Shown: in pieces, positions 18,178-25,917 of the stretch
Layout of the letters: every line of letters begins with the position of its first letter
Position numbering within the stretch: the first letter of the stretch is position 1
NCBI GenBank assembly: GCA_963728965.1
Contig: CAVSMH010000010.1
Coordinates: forward strand, 62,001 to 126,000
Direction: 5' to 3'
Origin: DASQZT01 sp963728965
Lineage (GTDB): Bacteria > Acidobacteriota > Terriglobia > Bryobacterales > Bryobacteraceae
Length of the DNA stretch: 64,000 bases
The notes under the pieces: generated by a model
Databases searched by the model: none
Told to the model about the DNA's origin: nothing
What the model saw: only the letters and a program-made list of their open reading frames with translations
Program-made: the position numbers and the translations under genes

Positions 18178-18401
18178 CGCCACGATCATAGGCGAATCGT
18201 CGGGGCAAGGCAACGCTTCCGCCAATCCACGCCTTGCACAACCCGCGAAGCGAACGATCGCACGCTCTCCCGAAGCACCCTGGCGGAAGTGCGCCGTTGC
18301 GTACCCAGCCTCGTTCGAAGCGCCCCCTCGTGGCAACCGAAATGCGCGCACCGCGGTGCAGTGCAGTGAGTTGGCACCTTTCTTCTCGCTCTCCGTACAA
18401 C

Positions 18402-19157
18402 ATGAATTCGGAACCGCAACACCGGGCCCTCGCGATCCCCGCCGCGCGCACCATTACGTGGTCCGGCGCGGTTCGCCTGGCCGTGGGCATTTTTCTGGGA
18501 CTCGGCGCCGTACGGTTCGTGTGGACATTCGCACAGGCGCTGGCCGTGCCCGTTCTCAGCATTACCATCGCCGAAGCATTCTCCCCCTTGATTGTTTGGG
18601 CACAACGGCGGGTGAGCCGCACTGTTGCCGTCATCGCTCTCTATGTGCTCCTGTTCGCTTTGGCGTCGGCGGTGGCCTGGATCATGATCCCCGCCATCGC
18701 CGGCCAGTTCGACCAGTTGGTATCCATCATTCCCCAGCAGTTCGCAGTCCTGGAGAGCCACTTCCATCACCTGCTTTCGAAGTGGGGGATGGCCAATGAC
18801 TTCAGCGTCTCCGATCTCATGGGACCGCTCTCCCGGCGCCTCCTCTCACTTCCCATGCAGGTTGCCACGGCTGGTTTGACTACGGTCCTGGTGATCTTCC
18901 TCTCGTTCTACTGGCTCCTGGCGACACCCGCGATCGACCGCTTCTTCCGGTCGTTGTTCGCCGAACCGGGACGGACGAGAATGGACCAGATTGCCTCGCA
19001 TATGAGCCGCGCCATGGGCGGCTATCTCCGTGGCGTCGCACTCAACGCGCTGGCCGTTGGCGGATTAACCTGGATGGCGCTCTATCTCGCGGGCATCAAT
19101 CTGTCGTTCGTGCTCGGGACGCTCACCGCATTCGGCGTCAGCATTCCCGCCGCCGGC
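18402..19157 (+). pseudogene. AI-2E/PerM family permease, 3' truncated
   Basis: The N-terminal 250 or so residues of an AI-2E family (UPF0118) membrane protein. Several hydrophobic helices are seen, e.g. TVAVIALYVLLFALASAVAW and TVLVIFLSFYWLL, followed by the family motif GGYLRGVALNALAVGG and the start of the LSFVLGTLTAFG helix. After IPAAG near 19157 homology stops and the same frame becomes His/Gln/Arg-rich antisense sequence. The last three or so helices of a 350-residue member are missing. The first 84 bases of the frame look like a normal start (ATG 18402). This is one side of a junction with an inverted gene fragment. Confidence 0.75.
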
Positions 19158-19310
19158 CACCAGGTGATGGCCAGCGCCAGCCCGCGCTCCACGCCCCAGC
19201 ACCGGCACCACCTGCCGGTCGATGAAGTTGATCGTGGTCTCACCCAACAGCAGCGGCACCAGCAGGACCAGTCCGGTCGCGGTGAACAGGTTCCGCCTGT
19301 GGCATGGCGG
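19142..19310 (-). pseudogene. 5' fragment of an MFS transporter gene (ExuT-like)
   Basis: Directly after the SDR stop, the minus strand encodes a hydrophobic helix ending in GETTINFIDRQVVPVLG. This closely resembles the first helix of anion:cation symporter MFS proteins (xxTINYxDRQ). After this the frame appears to shift to one reading GLALAITWWPAAGM, and the sequence then runs into the truncated AI-2E gene. No complete ORF exists. It was probably the next gene of the mazG-SDR operon before a deletion or inversion removed the rest. The family assignment rests on one short motif. Confidence 0.45.
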
Positions 19311-20039
19311 CTACCGTTGACTCAACCCGCCGTCAACCGCCAGCGTCTGGCCGGTGACGAAGTTGGTGGCCTTCAGGAAGTACACCACCGCATCGGCGAT
19401 CTCCGCGGGCGTGCCGCCCCGCCGGGCGGGAGTCGCCTCGATCATCCGCTTGCCGCGCTCGTCGATGTCCTCGAACGGGATCGCCCCGGGCGCCACCGAG
19501 TTCACCGTGATCTCCGGCGCCAGCGCCTTCGCCAGGGCGCGCGTCATCATGATCACTCCGGCCTTCGATGCGCAGTAGTGCACGTGCTCCGCCCACGGCC
19601 GTATACCGCCCAGCGAGCTGATGTTGACGATCCGCCCGCCGCCCGTCTTCCGCATCAGCCGCGCCCCGCTCTGGCAGCAGAAAAACGTCGCCTTCAGGTT
19701 CACCGAGTGGATGAAATCCCAATCCTTCTCCGTGATCTCCAGCGGATCCAATCGCGTGAACCGCGCCGCGTTGTTCACCAGGCAGTCCAACCTCCCCATG
19801 CGCTCTTCGAGCTCCGCGAACATGCGCCCGATTTCGTCCACTCTCTCCAGGTTGGCGCGAAACCGCTCCGCCCCGCACTCCGCCGCCGTCTGCCGGGCTT
19901 CCTCCTCGGATTGATGGTAGTGGATTGCCACGCGCGCGCCCTCTTCCGCCAGCCGCAGCGCGATCCCGCGGCCGATCCGCCTGGCCGCGCCCGTCACCAG
20001 AATCACCTTCCCGCTCAGCTCAGATGGCCCGGTCGCCAT
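19311..20039 (-). CDS. Short-chain dehydrogenase/reductase (FabG/FolM-like)
   Basis: A 242-residue classical SDR. The NAD(P) motif is TGAARRIG (16-23), NNAA lies at 89-92, catalytic S142 and Y155-x-x-x-K159 (YCASK) are present, and VDGG is near the end. The AARRIG variant and HYHQSEEEA after strand 2 resemble NADPH-dependent pteridine reductase/FolM-type SDRs. The start overlaps the end of the MFS gene by 20 nt, making it the last intact gene of the minus-strand operon. The substrate is unknown. Confidence 0.9.
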   Translation of the reverse strand: MATGPSELSGKVILVTGAARRIGRGIALRLAEEGARVAIHYHQSEEEARQTAAECGAERFRANLERVDEIGRMFAELEERMGRLDCLVNNAARFTRLDPLEITEKDWDFIHSVNLKATFFCCQSGARLMRKTGGGRIVNISSLGGIRPWAEHVHYCASKAGVIMMTRALAKALAPEITVNSVAPGAIPFEDIDERGKRMIEATPARRGGTPAEIADAVVYFLKATNFVTGQTLAVDGGLSQR

Positions 20040-21315
20040 GGATTTCGATCTCCTCGGGCTCCACTCCTTCGAGCGCCGGCTCCGGCAGCCGCCCGGTCAG
20101 GTTCGCCCATGCCCAGTAGATCGCCGTCGTCGAGCTGAGCAGCCCCGCCACCGTGCCGATGGCGCGGGCATCCCAGTGCTCCGAGGCGATGCCTGCCAGC
20201 AGCATCGATATCATCATCACGCTCCACTGCGTCGATTCCATGGTGGCGAACACCCGCCCGCGGAACGAGTCCGAAACGTGCCGCAGCAGTTGCGACATGT
20301 TCAACACCGAGCTCACTCCCACACCCGCGCGCGAAAGCGCGATGAACACCAGCGCCCAGGCGAAACTCCGCGTCTGGCTGAACAACACGTACGAGGCGCC
20401 GTGCACGACGTAGCAGATCACGATCACCCGCTTATAGGCAGTGAAGCTCAGCCGCCGTCCGGTCTGGTACGCCAGCGCACCGCCGATCACCAGCCCCAGC
20501 CCCGCGCAGCCCCAGATCATCCCCAGCCCGGCCGGTCCGCGATTGAACACGATTTCGCCGAATACGGTGAACAGGATCTGCGCCGCGCCGCCACCCGTGG
20601 CCCAGCCGATATTCACACCCAGAAGGCCCAGCACCAGCGGCACCGAACGCATGTAGCGGAGCCCCTCCACGTACTCGTGCCACGGCCGCACCACCTCCGC
20701 CTCGGTGAGCGCGCGCTGCGGCGGGCGGAACCCGCGCCCGGGCAGGTGCAGCCGCGAAATGCAGAACGCCGAAATCAGAAACGAGAGCGCATTCCCCGTA
20801 AAAGCCCACCGGTACCCGAACTGCATCACGCTCGCGCCGCCCAGAAACGCCCCCAGCGCCAGCGTGGTCCATTGCGTGGTCTGGGTCAGCGAGTTGGCGG
20901 TGTGCAGTTCGTCCTTGGTGGCGATCGTCGGCAGCACCGCCGCCCGCCCCGCCGTGAAAAACGGAGACGCCGCCATCAGCAACGCGCTCAGCAGGTAAAG
21001 CAGCCACGTATCCCGCCGGTTCACCGTCAGGATGAACAGCGCCGCCAGCACGCCGCGCAGCAGATCGCTCGCCATCATCACCCGCTTGCGGTCCAACCGG
21101 TCCAGCACCACTCCCGCCAGCGGCCCCGCCACCATCGCCGGAATGGCACGCGAGAGCATCACCCCGCTCACCACCATTCCCGACCGGGTCGTGGCCACCG
21201 CCAGGCTGAACACGGCGACGTTGTTGAAATGGTCGCCGACCTCGCTCACCACCTGGCCGATCCACGTGTTGCGGTAGTTGCGGTTGTCGCGCAGCAGCGA
21301 GACAAAGGCCTTCAA
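20020..21315 (-). CDS. MFS transporter (EntS/MFS_3 type)
   Basis: A 431-residue major facilitator with about 12 predicted helices. NYRNTWIGQVVSEVGDHFNNVAVFSLA is the typical start of the MFS_3 group (enterobactin exporter EntS-like), and the loop 2-3 motif appears as GVVLDRLDRKRVMM. It probably exports a small molecule across the inner membrane. The start is TTG at 21315, overlapping the racemase/OSBS stop, with GGAGGAG 8 nt before it; no ATG fits the conserved N-terminus. It lies inside an operon of overlapping genes. Confidence 0.9.
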   Translation of the reverse strand: MKAFVSLLRDNRNYRNTWIGQVVSEVGDHFNNVAVFSLAVATTRSGMVVSGVMLSRAIPAMVAGPLAGVVLDRLDRKRVMMASDLLRGVLAALFILTVNRRDTWLLYLLSALLMAASPFFTAGRAAVLPTIATKDELHTANSLTQTTQWTTLALGAFLGGASVMQFGYRWAFTGNALSFLISAFCISRLHLPGRGFRPPQRALTEAEVVRPWHEYVEGLRYMRSVPLVLGLLGVNIGWATGGGAAQILFTVFGEIVFNRGPAGLGMIWGCAGLGLVIGGALAYQTGRRLSFTAYKRVIVICYVVHGASYVLFSQTRSFAWALVFIALSRAGVGVSSVLNMSQLLRHVSDSFRGRVFATMESTQWSVMMISMLLAGIASEHWDARAIGTVAGLLSSTTAIYWAWANLTGRLPEPALEGVEPEEIEIHGDRAI

Positions 21316-22421
21316 CCGAGCGACTCCTCCCGCACCGTGATGCTGCGAATGTAGTCGCGGTCCAGCGCGTATCCGAAACCCGCGCCGTCCCGAACTTCGA
21401 TCGTCCCGTGCGGCGTAGTCTCCACCGCCGGTTCAATGATGTCCTGCTTCCAGTACCGTCTGCTGGCCGAAACGTCGCCCGGCAGCACGAAATTCGGCAG
21501 CGTGGCCAAGGCCACGTTGTGCGCCCGCCCGACGCCCGCCTCCAGCATCCCGCCACACCATACCGGAATGCCCGCCGCCTGCGCCGCGTCGTGGACCCGC
21601 TTCGCCTCGCCGAACCCCCCCACGCGCCCCAGCTTGATATTGATGATCCCGCACGCCTGCATCTGAATCGCCTGCTGGGCATGACGCGCCGTGCGAATCG
21701 ACTCGTCCAGGCAAATCGGCGTCTGGAGCCGCCGCTGCAGCGCGGCGTGATCGATGATGTCGTCGTGGCCCAGGGGCTGCTCGATCATCATCAGGTAGAA
21801 CTCATCCAGCCGGCTCAGCCGGTCCGCATCCGCCAGCGTGTAAGCCGAGTTCGCATCCGCCATCAGCCTGATCGAGGGGAACCGCTCACGCACCCTCCGG
21901 ACCACGTCCACGTCCCAGCCGGGCTTGATCTTCATCTTGATCCGCTGGTACCCTGCCGCCAGCTCGTACGCGATCTTCTCCAGCAGTTGCTCCACCGAAT
22001 CCTGAATGCCGATCGAAACCCCGCACGGAATCTCGCGCCGCGCCCCGCCGCCGATCTTCCTCCACAGCGGCACACCTTCGCGCCGCGCCGCAAGGTCCCA
22101 CACCGCCGTTTCGAGCCCGCCCCGCGCCATGTTGTGCCCGCGGATGTGCGCCGTCCGCGGGTAGACGTCCTCGGGCCCGCCGAACTCCCAGCCGAGCACC
22201 CTCGGCGCCACGTAATCGTGCAGGATCAGCCACGCCGAATCCGTCCACTCCTCGTTGTAGAACGGATTTTCGCCGGCGGTCACTTCGCCCCAACCGGATG
22301 CGCCCTCGCTCGCGACCTCCACCAGCAGGATGTCGCGCTTGTACGTGCGCGAAAAGCTGGTCTCGAAGAAATGCACCAGCGGCATCGAGATCTGCCGCAG
22401 CGTGATCCGTTCCAGTTTCAT
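21312..22421 (-). CDS. o-Succinylbenzoate synthase / N-succinylamino acid racemase (enolase superfamily)
   Basis: A 369-residue enolase-superfamily enzyme of the MenC2 (NSAR/OSBS) group. The acid/base lysines lie in IKMKIKPGWD (K162/K164) and K263 of NIKLGRVGG. The metal ligands are D189 (MADAN), E214 (MIEQP) and D239 (CLDES). Length and motifs match the Geobacillus/Deinococcus type rather than E. coli MenC. No other menaquinone gene is nearby, while a GNAT-family gene overlaps its start by ATGA. The racemase activity on N-succinyl amino acids is therefore plausible. OSBS activity cannot be excluded. Confidence 0.88.
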   Translation of the reverse strand: MKLERITLRQISMPLVHFFETSFSRTYKRDILLVEVASEGASGWGEVTAGENPFYNEEWTDSAWLILHDYVAPRVLGWEFGGPEDVYPRTAHIRGHNMARGGLETAVWDLAARREGVPLWRKIGGGARREIPCGVSIGIQDSVEQLLEKIAYELAAGYQRIKMKIKPGWDVDVVRRVRERFPSIRLMADANSAYTLADADRLSRLDEFYLMMIEQPLGHDDIIDHAALQRRLQTPICLDESIRTARHAQQAIQMQACGIINIKLGRVGGFGEAKRVHDAAQAAGIPVWCGGMLEAGVGRAHNVALATLPNFVLPGDVSASRRYWKQDIIEPAVETTPHGTIEVRDGAGFGYALDRDYIRSITVREESLG

Positions 22422-23143
22422 GGCAACCGCTCCAGCAGGTACGCACCCTCGCCTTCCTGCCGGTCGAACCCGGTCACCGCCAGCCCGCGCGCGAAAGCGC
22501 TCTGAAACCGCTCCGCGTTGGCGCGTTGAATCTCCCGCGCGCGGTCTGGTTCCCGGGCGCGGATCAGCGCGATGTCGCGGGGATACGAAATGCACTCTTC
22601 CGCCCGCCGCTCCCGTGGCTCGCCGGCCAGCACGGCTCGCACCCGCGGCGAATCGATCCACCATTCGGCAATGCACCGGTCGGTCGGCAAGCCGCCGTGC
22701 AGCGGGCTGGCCGTGATGCCGTACTGGTTCACGCTGTACCGCCGCACGATCGCCCCCAGCCGTTCGATATTGAGGAAGGCGTTCTTCAGCTCCAGCGGAT
22801 CGAAGGTCCACTCGATCAACGCGATGCCCCGCGCCAGCGCGTCTTCCCGCTGCCGCAGTTTCAGCCGCCGTCCCACGCCCGTGTTGTGGTACCGCTCCAG
22901 CACGCCCAACATATGGCTGTGCAGGTACGGCCGGCCCTCCGGCTTCACGCCCGGAATGGCGAAGCAGAAGCCGATCATCTCCCCCCCGTCGTAGGCCCCG
23001 AACACGTGCCCGCCCACTTTGCTCACCACCACCAGAAACCGCAGCGGGAGCAGTTCGACGTCGTCAAATTCCCAGATCGCTTTTTGCAGGCGAAGCACCT
23101 CGGCGAACTCCTCCAATTGAAACAACTGCCGGATTTCGATCAT
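22418..23143 (-). CDS. GNAT-family acyltransferase (COG3375 type)
   Basis: A 241-residue GNAT protein with SHMLGVLERYHNTGVGRRLKLRQRE as the acyl-CoA-binding motif A. The C-terminal half (IEWTFDPLELKNAFLNIERLGA) is typical of COG3375 proteins, which recur next to NSAR/OSBS genes. In the Geobacillus pathway a GNAT enzyme succinylates D-amino acids before racemisation, so succinyl-CoA:D-amino acid N-succinyltransferase is a reasonable guess. ATG 23143 follows AGGAGG and overlaps the mazG stop; its own stop overlaps the racemase ATG. Confidence 0.8.
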   Translation of the reverse strand: MIEIRQLFQLEEFAEVLRLQKAIWEFDDVELLPLRFLVVVSKVGGHVFGAYDGGEMIGFCFAIPGVKPEGRPYLHSHMLGVLERYHNTGVGRRLKLRQREDALARGIALIEWTFDPLELKNAFLNIERLGAIVRRYSVNQYGITASPLHGGLPTDRCIAEWWIDSPRVRAVLAGEPRERRAEECISYPRDIALIRAREPDRAREIQRANAERFQSAFARGLAVTGFDRQEGEGAYLLERLP

Positions 23144-23922
23144 CCCTTCGCCTCCTGCCACAACGCCTCCATCTCTTCGATATTGGAATCCTCCAGCGTT
23201 TTGCCGCGTTCGGCCAACTTGCGCTCGATGTAGCCGAACCGCTCCCGAAACTTGGCATTCGTCCGGCGCAGCGCCTGCTCCGGATCCACCTTCACGAACC
23301 GCGCCAGGTTCACCAGCACGAACAACAGGTCGCCGAGTTCGTCTTCCAGTTCCGCCGCGGAAGCGTTGCGCCGCGCCTGCTGAAACTCCCCCAGTTCCTC
23401 GTGGAGTTTCTCGATCACCTGCTCGGCGGTTTCCCAGTCGAACCCCACACCCGCGGCGCGTGAGGCGATCTGCTGCGCCTCCACCAGCGCCGGCAGCGCC
23501 CGCGGTACGCCGCCCAGCAGCGTCGCCGGTTCCCTGCCCAATTCCCTTTTCTCGGCGGCCTTCACCGCTCCCCAGATGCGCTTCACGTCTCCAGCCGTTT
23601 CGGCCGAAGCGTCGCCGAACACGTGCGGATGCCGCCGCACCAGCTTGGCGTTAATCGCATCCAGCGCATCGCCGATGGCGAACAGCTTCTGCTCTTCGGC
23701 CATCTGCGCGTAGAAAACGGCTTGCAGGAGGAAATCGCCCAGTTCCTCGGCCAGATCCTGCCAGGCACGCCGGTCGATGGCGTCCAACACCTCGTAGGTC
23801 TCTTCGAGGGTGTACGGTTTGATCGAGTCGAAGGTCTGCTCGCGGTCCCACGGGCAGCCGCCGGGGGCGCGCAAGCGGCCCATGATCTCGACCAGTTTCT
23901 GAAATTTTTCTCCGGGATTCAT
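23140..23922 (-). CDS. mazG: Nucleoside triphosphate pyrophosphohydrolase
   Basis: MazG hydrolyses (d)NTPs to monophosphates and helps clear damaged nucleotides or modulate ppGpp. The 260-residue protein has both tandem MazG domains. The first has GGCPWDREQTFDSIKPYTLEE and EELGDFLLQAVFYAQM; the second has LEDELGDLLFVLVNLARF, carrying the metal-binding EExxD/ExxD residues. It is the promoter-proximal gene of the operon. TATACT lies about 28 nt upstream on the minus strand, in the AT-rich patch that also holds parS. Confidence 0.95.
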   Translation of the reverse strand: MNPGEKFQKLVEIMGRLRAPGGCPWDREQTFDSIKPYTLEETYEVLDAIDRRAWQDLAEELGDFLLQAVFYAQMAEEQKLFAIGDALDAINAKLVRRHPHVFGDASAETAGDVKRIWGAVKAAEKRELGREPATLLGGVPRALPALVEAQQIASRAAGVGFDWETAEQVIEKLHEELGEFQQARRNASAAELEDELGDLLFVLVNLARFVKVDPEQALRRTNAKFRERFGYIERKLAERGKTLEDSNIEEMEALWQEAKG

Positions 23923-24010
23923 CAGGTGGTGGCAACGCAGTTACAAGTACTCAGTATAACCGCCCCCCCAATTTCCGATTCGCCCTTCTTTATTTTCATA
24001 TATTTAGGTC

Positions 24011-24026
24011 TGTTTCACGTGAAACA
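24011..24026. promoter_or_regulatory. parS: parS centromere-like site (ParB binding palindrome)
   Basis: The sequence TGTTTCACGTGAAACA is a perfect 16-bp palindrome. It is identical to the consensus bacterial parS element bound by ParB/Spo0J (tGTTnCACGTGAAACa). It lies in an intergenic AT-rich stretch between mazG and a decayed ORF. I saw no other copy in the window; other CACGTG cores lack the GTTT/AAAC flanks. In most genomes parS sites cluster around the replication origin. The parA/parB genes are not in this window. Confidence 0.85.
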
Positions 24027-24033
24027 TAGTACG

Positions 24034-24257
24034 ATGCGGGTTCCCAACCTGGGCGTCATCGCCGCGTCGGCGATGCTGGCGCAGGCATTTCAGTTCGGCG
24101 ATGCGGCGGCGGGCGATCCGCGCGTGGCGGCGTGTTCGGGGCTGCGTGCCGGCTCATCCCGGGCTACTCTGAAGACTGGATCCGCATGCCGTTCTACGGC
24201 AGCGAGGCGCTATCGCAATCCGTCTCGGCGGTTCTGTTTGGGGCCCTGTGCGTCTAG
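24034..24257 (+). pseudogene. Decayed hydrophobic ORF next to parS
   Basis: An ATG at 24034 opens MRVPNLGVIAASAMLAQAFQ, which runs about 30 codons. A second frame then takes over near 24120 (VFGAACRLIPGYSEDWIRMP, ending ALSQSVSAVLFGALCV and TAG at 24255). Neither half is a complete protein, and both look membrane-like. I do not recognise the family. It is best read as a frameshifted or internally deleted remnant. The whole 23923-24295 stretch contains only this and parS. Confidence 0.3.
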
Positions 24258-24295
24258 GTGGTGGGGTGCGCGGGCCGCGCCAGCGGAGGATCGTG

Positions 24296-25603
24296 ATGAG
24301 ATTTGAAGAGCTCGCGGGCAACGCCATTCTGGGCATCGATACTTTGTGGGGCGGCGATGTGATGTCCGCCTCCGGAACCGGGCGCTCCATCGCCGATTCC
24401 TGGTTTTCCGACGAGCCGCTGCCCCTCGCCTACACCCACCCCAGCGCCGCGCGCGTGCGGGAGAGCGGCGGGATCCTGTCGAAGCAGCCCGATCGGGACG
24501 CCCTCGCGCGCTACCTGGGAGAGGTCGATACGCTGGGCCATATCCGCGAGCTGCGCTTTCAGGCGGCCGGCATCGGCGGACTCCGCGGCGAGTACCTCAC
24601 CGGTATGGCGCTCTGTTTTGAAACCATGTGGGACCTGGCCATGGAGATGCTCGGCAGGGGCGAACCCGTCCCCTATGCGCGCTGCGTGGAAGCCTCCACG
24701 GGCCGCCCGCCCCAGCCGTCCGATCCCTCGGGCAAGCGCATGATCCTGGGAGAGCTGCTGGCGGGTTCCGGCTACTCTTCGGTGGACGCGTGGCGCCGCG
24801 CGCACCAGGTGCCGATGGCCTCCATCCGCACCCTGGGCGCGGCGGTGATCGCGCTCTACGACCAGTGGACCGCGCTCCACGTGTTGCCCTACCTGCCGGA
24901 AGCGCTCGCCGCCGTGCCGCGCGCCAACATCCAATTCCTGCCGATTCCGGACGCCTGGTTTTCCGGCTCGATGAACTACGTGGGGCGCGCCCGCCGGCCC
25001 GGCGGCGAACCGCAGTACGAGGCTACCTACGAGATCAACGCCTCGCTCCAGATCTCGGTGCCGGAGTTCCTCCAGCTCGTTACCCACGAAGTGGTCCCCG
25101 GCCACGTCACCACGTTCGCCTACCTCCAGAATCTCTTCTACCGCGGCAAGGTGGGGTTCGAAGCTTCGGTCCTGACCATGAATACCCGCGGCGCCGCGCT
25201 GTTCGAGGGCATCGCCAACAACGCCATCCTGATGGCGCACGGCGTCAAGGAGGTGCATGAGCTGCCCGATGCGGACCTGCGCATCGGCGTACTCCTGGCC
25301 CTGCTGCAGGACGACGCCAAGAATCAGGCGTCCTACCTCACCTGGCAGGAAGGCATTCCGCAGGAGCAGGTGGCAGCCGTGCTGCGGAACGAGTACCTGG
25401 TCTCCGAAGAGCGCGCCGGGAAGCTCTCCGGGGCCTGGGGCCGGCACCCCCTGCTGGGACGGATGTACCTGCCCGTCTATCGCGCCGGCACCGATCGTGT
25501 GGCCGAACTGCGCCGTCAATATCCCCCGGGCAAGCTTGTGCCGGTGCTCTACGGCTGCTCGGGGCTGGTGGACCTCTCGACGATCGACAAAGCCCTGGCG
25601 TGA
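24296..25603 (+). CDS. DUF885-like putative metalloprotease
   Basis: A 435-residue protein with THEVVPGHVTTFAYL near residue 265. This is an HExxPGH-type motif like that of the DUF885 and M32-like carboxypeptidase-related families. A possible downstream metal-ligand glutamate is in AALFEGIANNAILMAHG. No signal peptide is evident from the ATG at 24296, which follows GCGGAGG by 6 nt. The peptide substrate is unknown and the motif is the main evidence. It stands alone between the parS patch and the chemotaxis remnant. Confidence 0.7.
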   Translation: MRFEELAGNAILGIDTLWGGDVMSASGTGRSIADSWFSDEPLPLAYTHPSAARVRESGGILSKQPDRDALARYLGEVDTLGHIRELRFQAAGIGGLRGEYLTGMALCFETMWDLAMEMLGRGEPVPYARCVEASTGRPPQPSDPSGKRMILGELLAGSGYSSVDAWRRAHQVPMASIRTLGAAVIALYDQWTALHVLPYLPEALAAVPRANIQFLPIPDAWFSGSMNYVGRARRPGGEPQYEATYEINASLQISVPEFLQLVTHEVVPGHVTTFAYLQNLFYRGKVGFEASVLTMNTRGAALFEGIANNAILMAHGVKEVHELPDADLRIGVLLALLQDDAKNQASYLTWQEGIPQEQVAAVLRNEYLVSEERAGKLSGAWGRHPLLGRMYLPVYRAGTDRVAELRRQYPPGKLVPVLYGCSGLVDLSTIDKALA

Positions 25604-25917
25604 GCGCGCGCCCTATCGCGTGAAGCTGTGCCGATCTCACGAAGAACGGACACCTGAAAGCGAACCTGGCAGGCGACCGTCTGCAGGGCATCGGGCGTAA
25701 CGGCGGTGCCCAATCCTGCCTCTGTCGCAATTCGCTAGTGCAAACGACGACATTAGCCGAAATGTATTCTGTAACCGGTTCCGCCGGGGGGCGGTTTTGG
25801 GCTACGGAACCATGGCAGTTTCGCCGCAAGTGCTGCCGCCGGGTTGCAGCTTCAAGGTGAGCCACAGTTACGGCTACGGCGCAGTGGACGCGAACTCCGA
25901 TTCAAGGAATATCGACG
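25604..25917. other. Intergenic stretch upstream of cheA
   Basis: A 314-bp gap. A 5-bp GC hairpin with a GGGG loop and TTTT (25781-25798) could end the DUF885 transcript. AT-richer sequence with TATTCT around 25765 could serve a promoter for the che cluster. A 38-codon frame (25812-25928) overlaps the cheA start, but nothing identifies it as a gene. Confidence 0.3.

Noticed and set aside
18234..20138. 634-codon plus-strand frame that could be read as one long fusion protein
   Set aside because: Only the first part (to about 19157) is a permease; the rest is antisense to an MFS fragment and the SDR gene.
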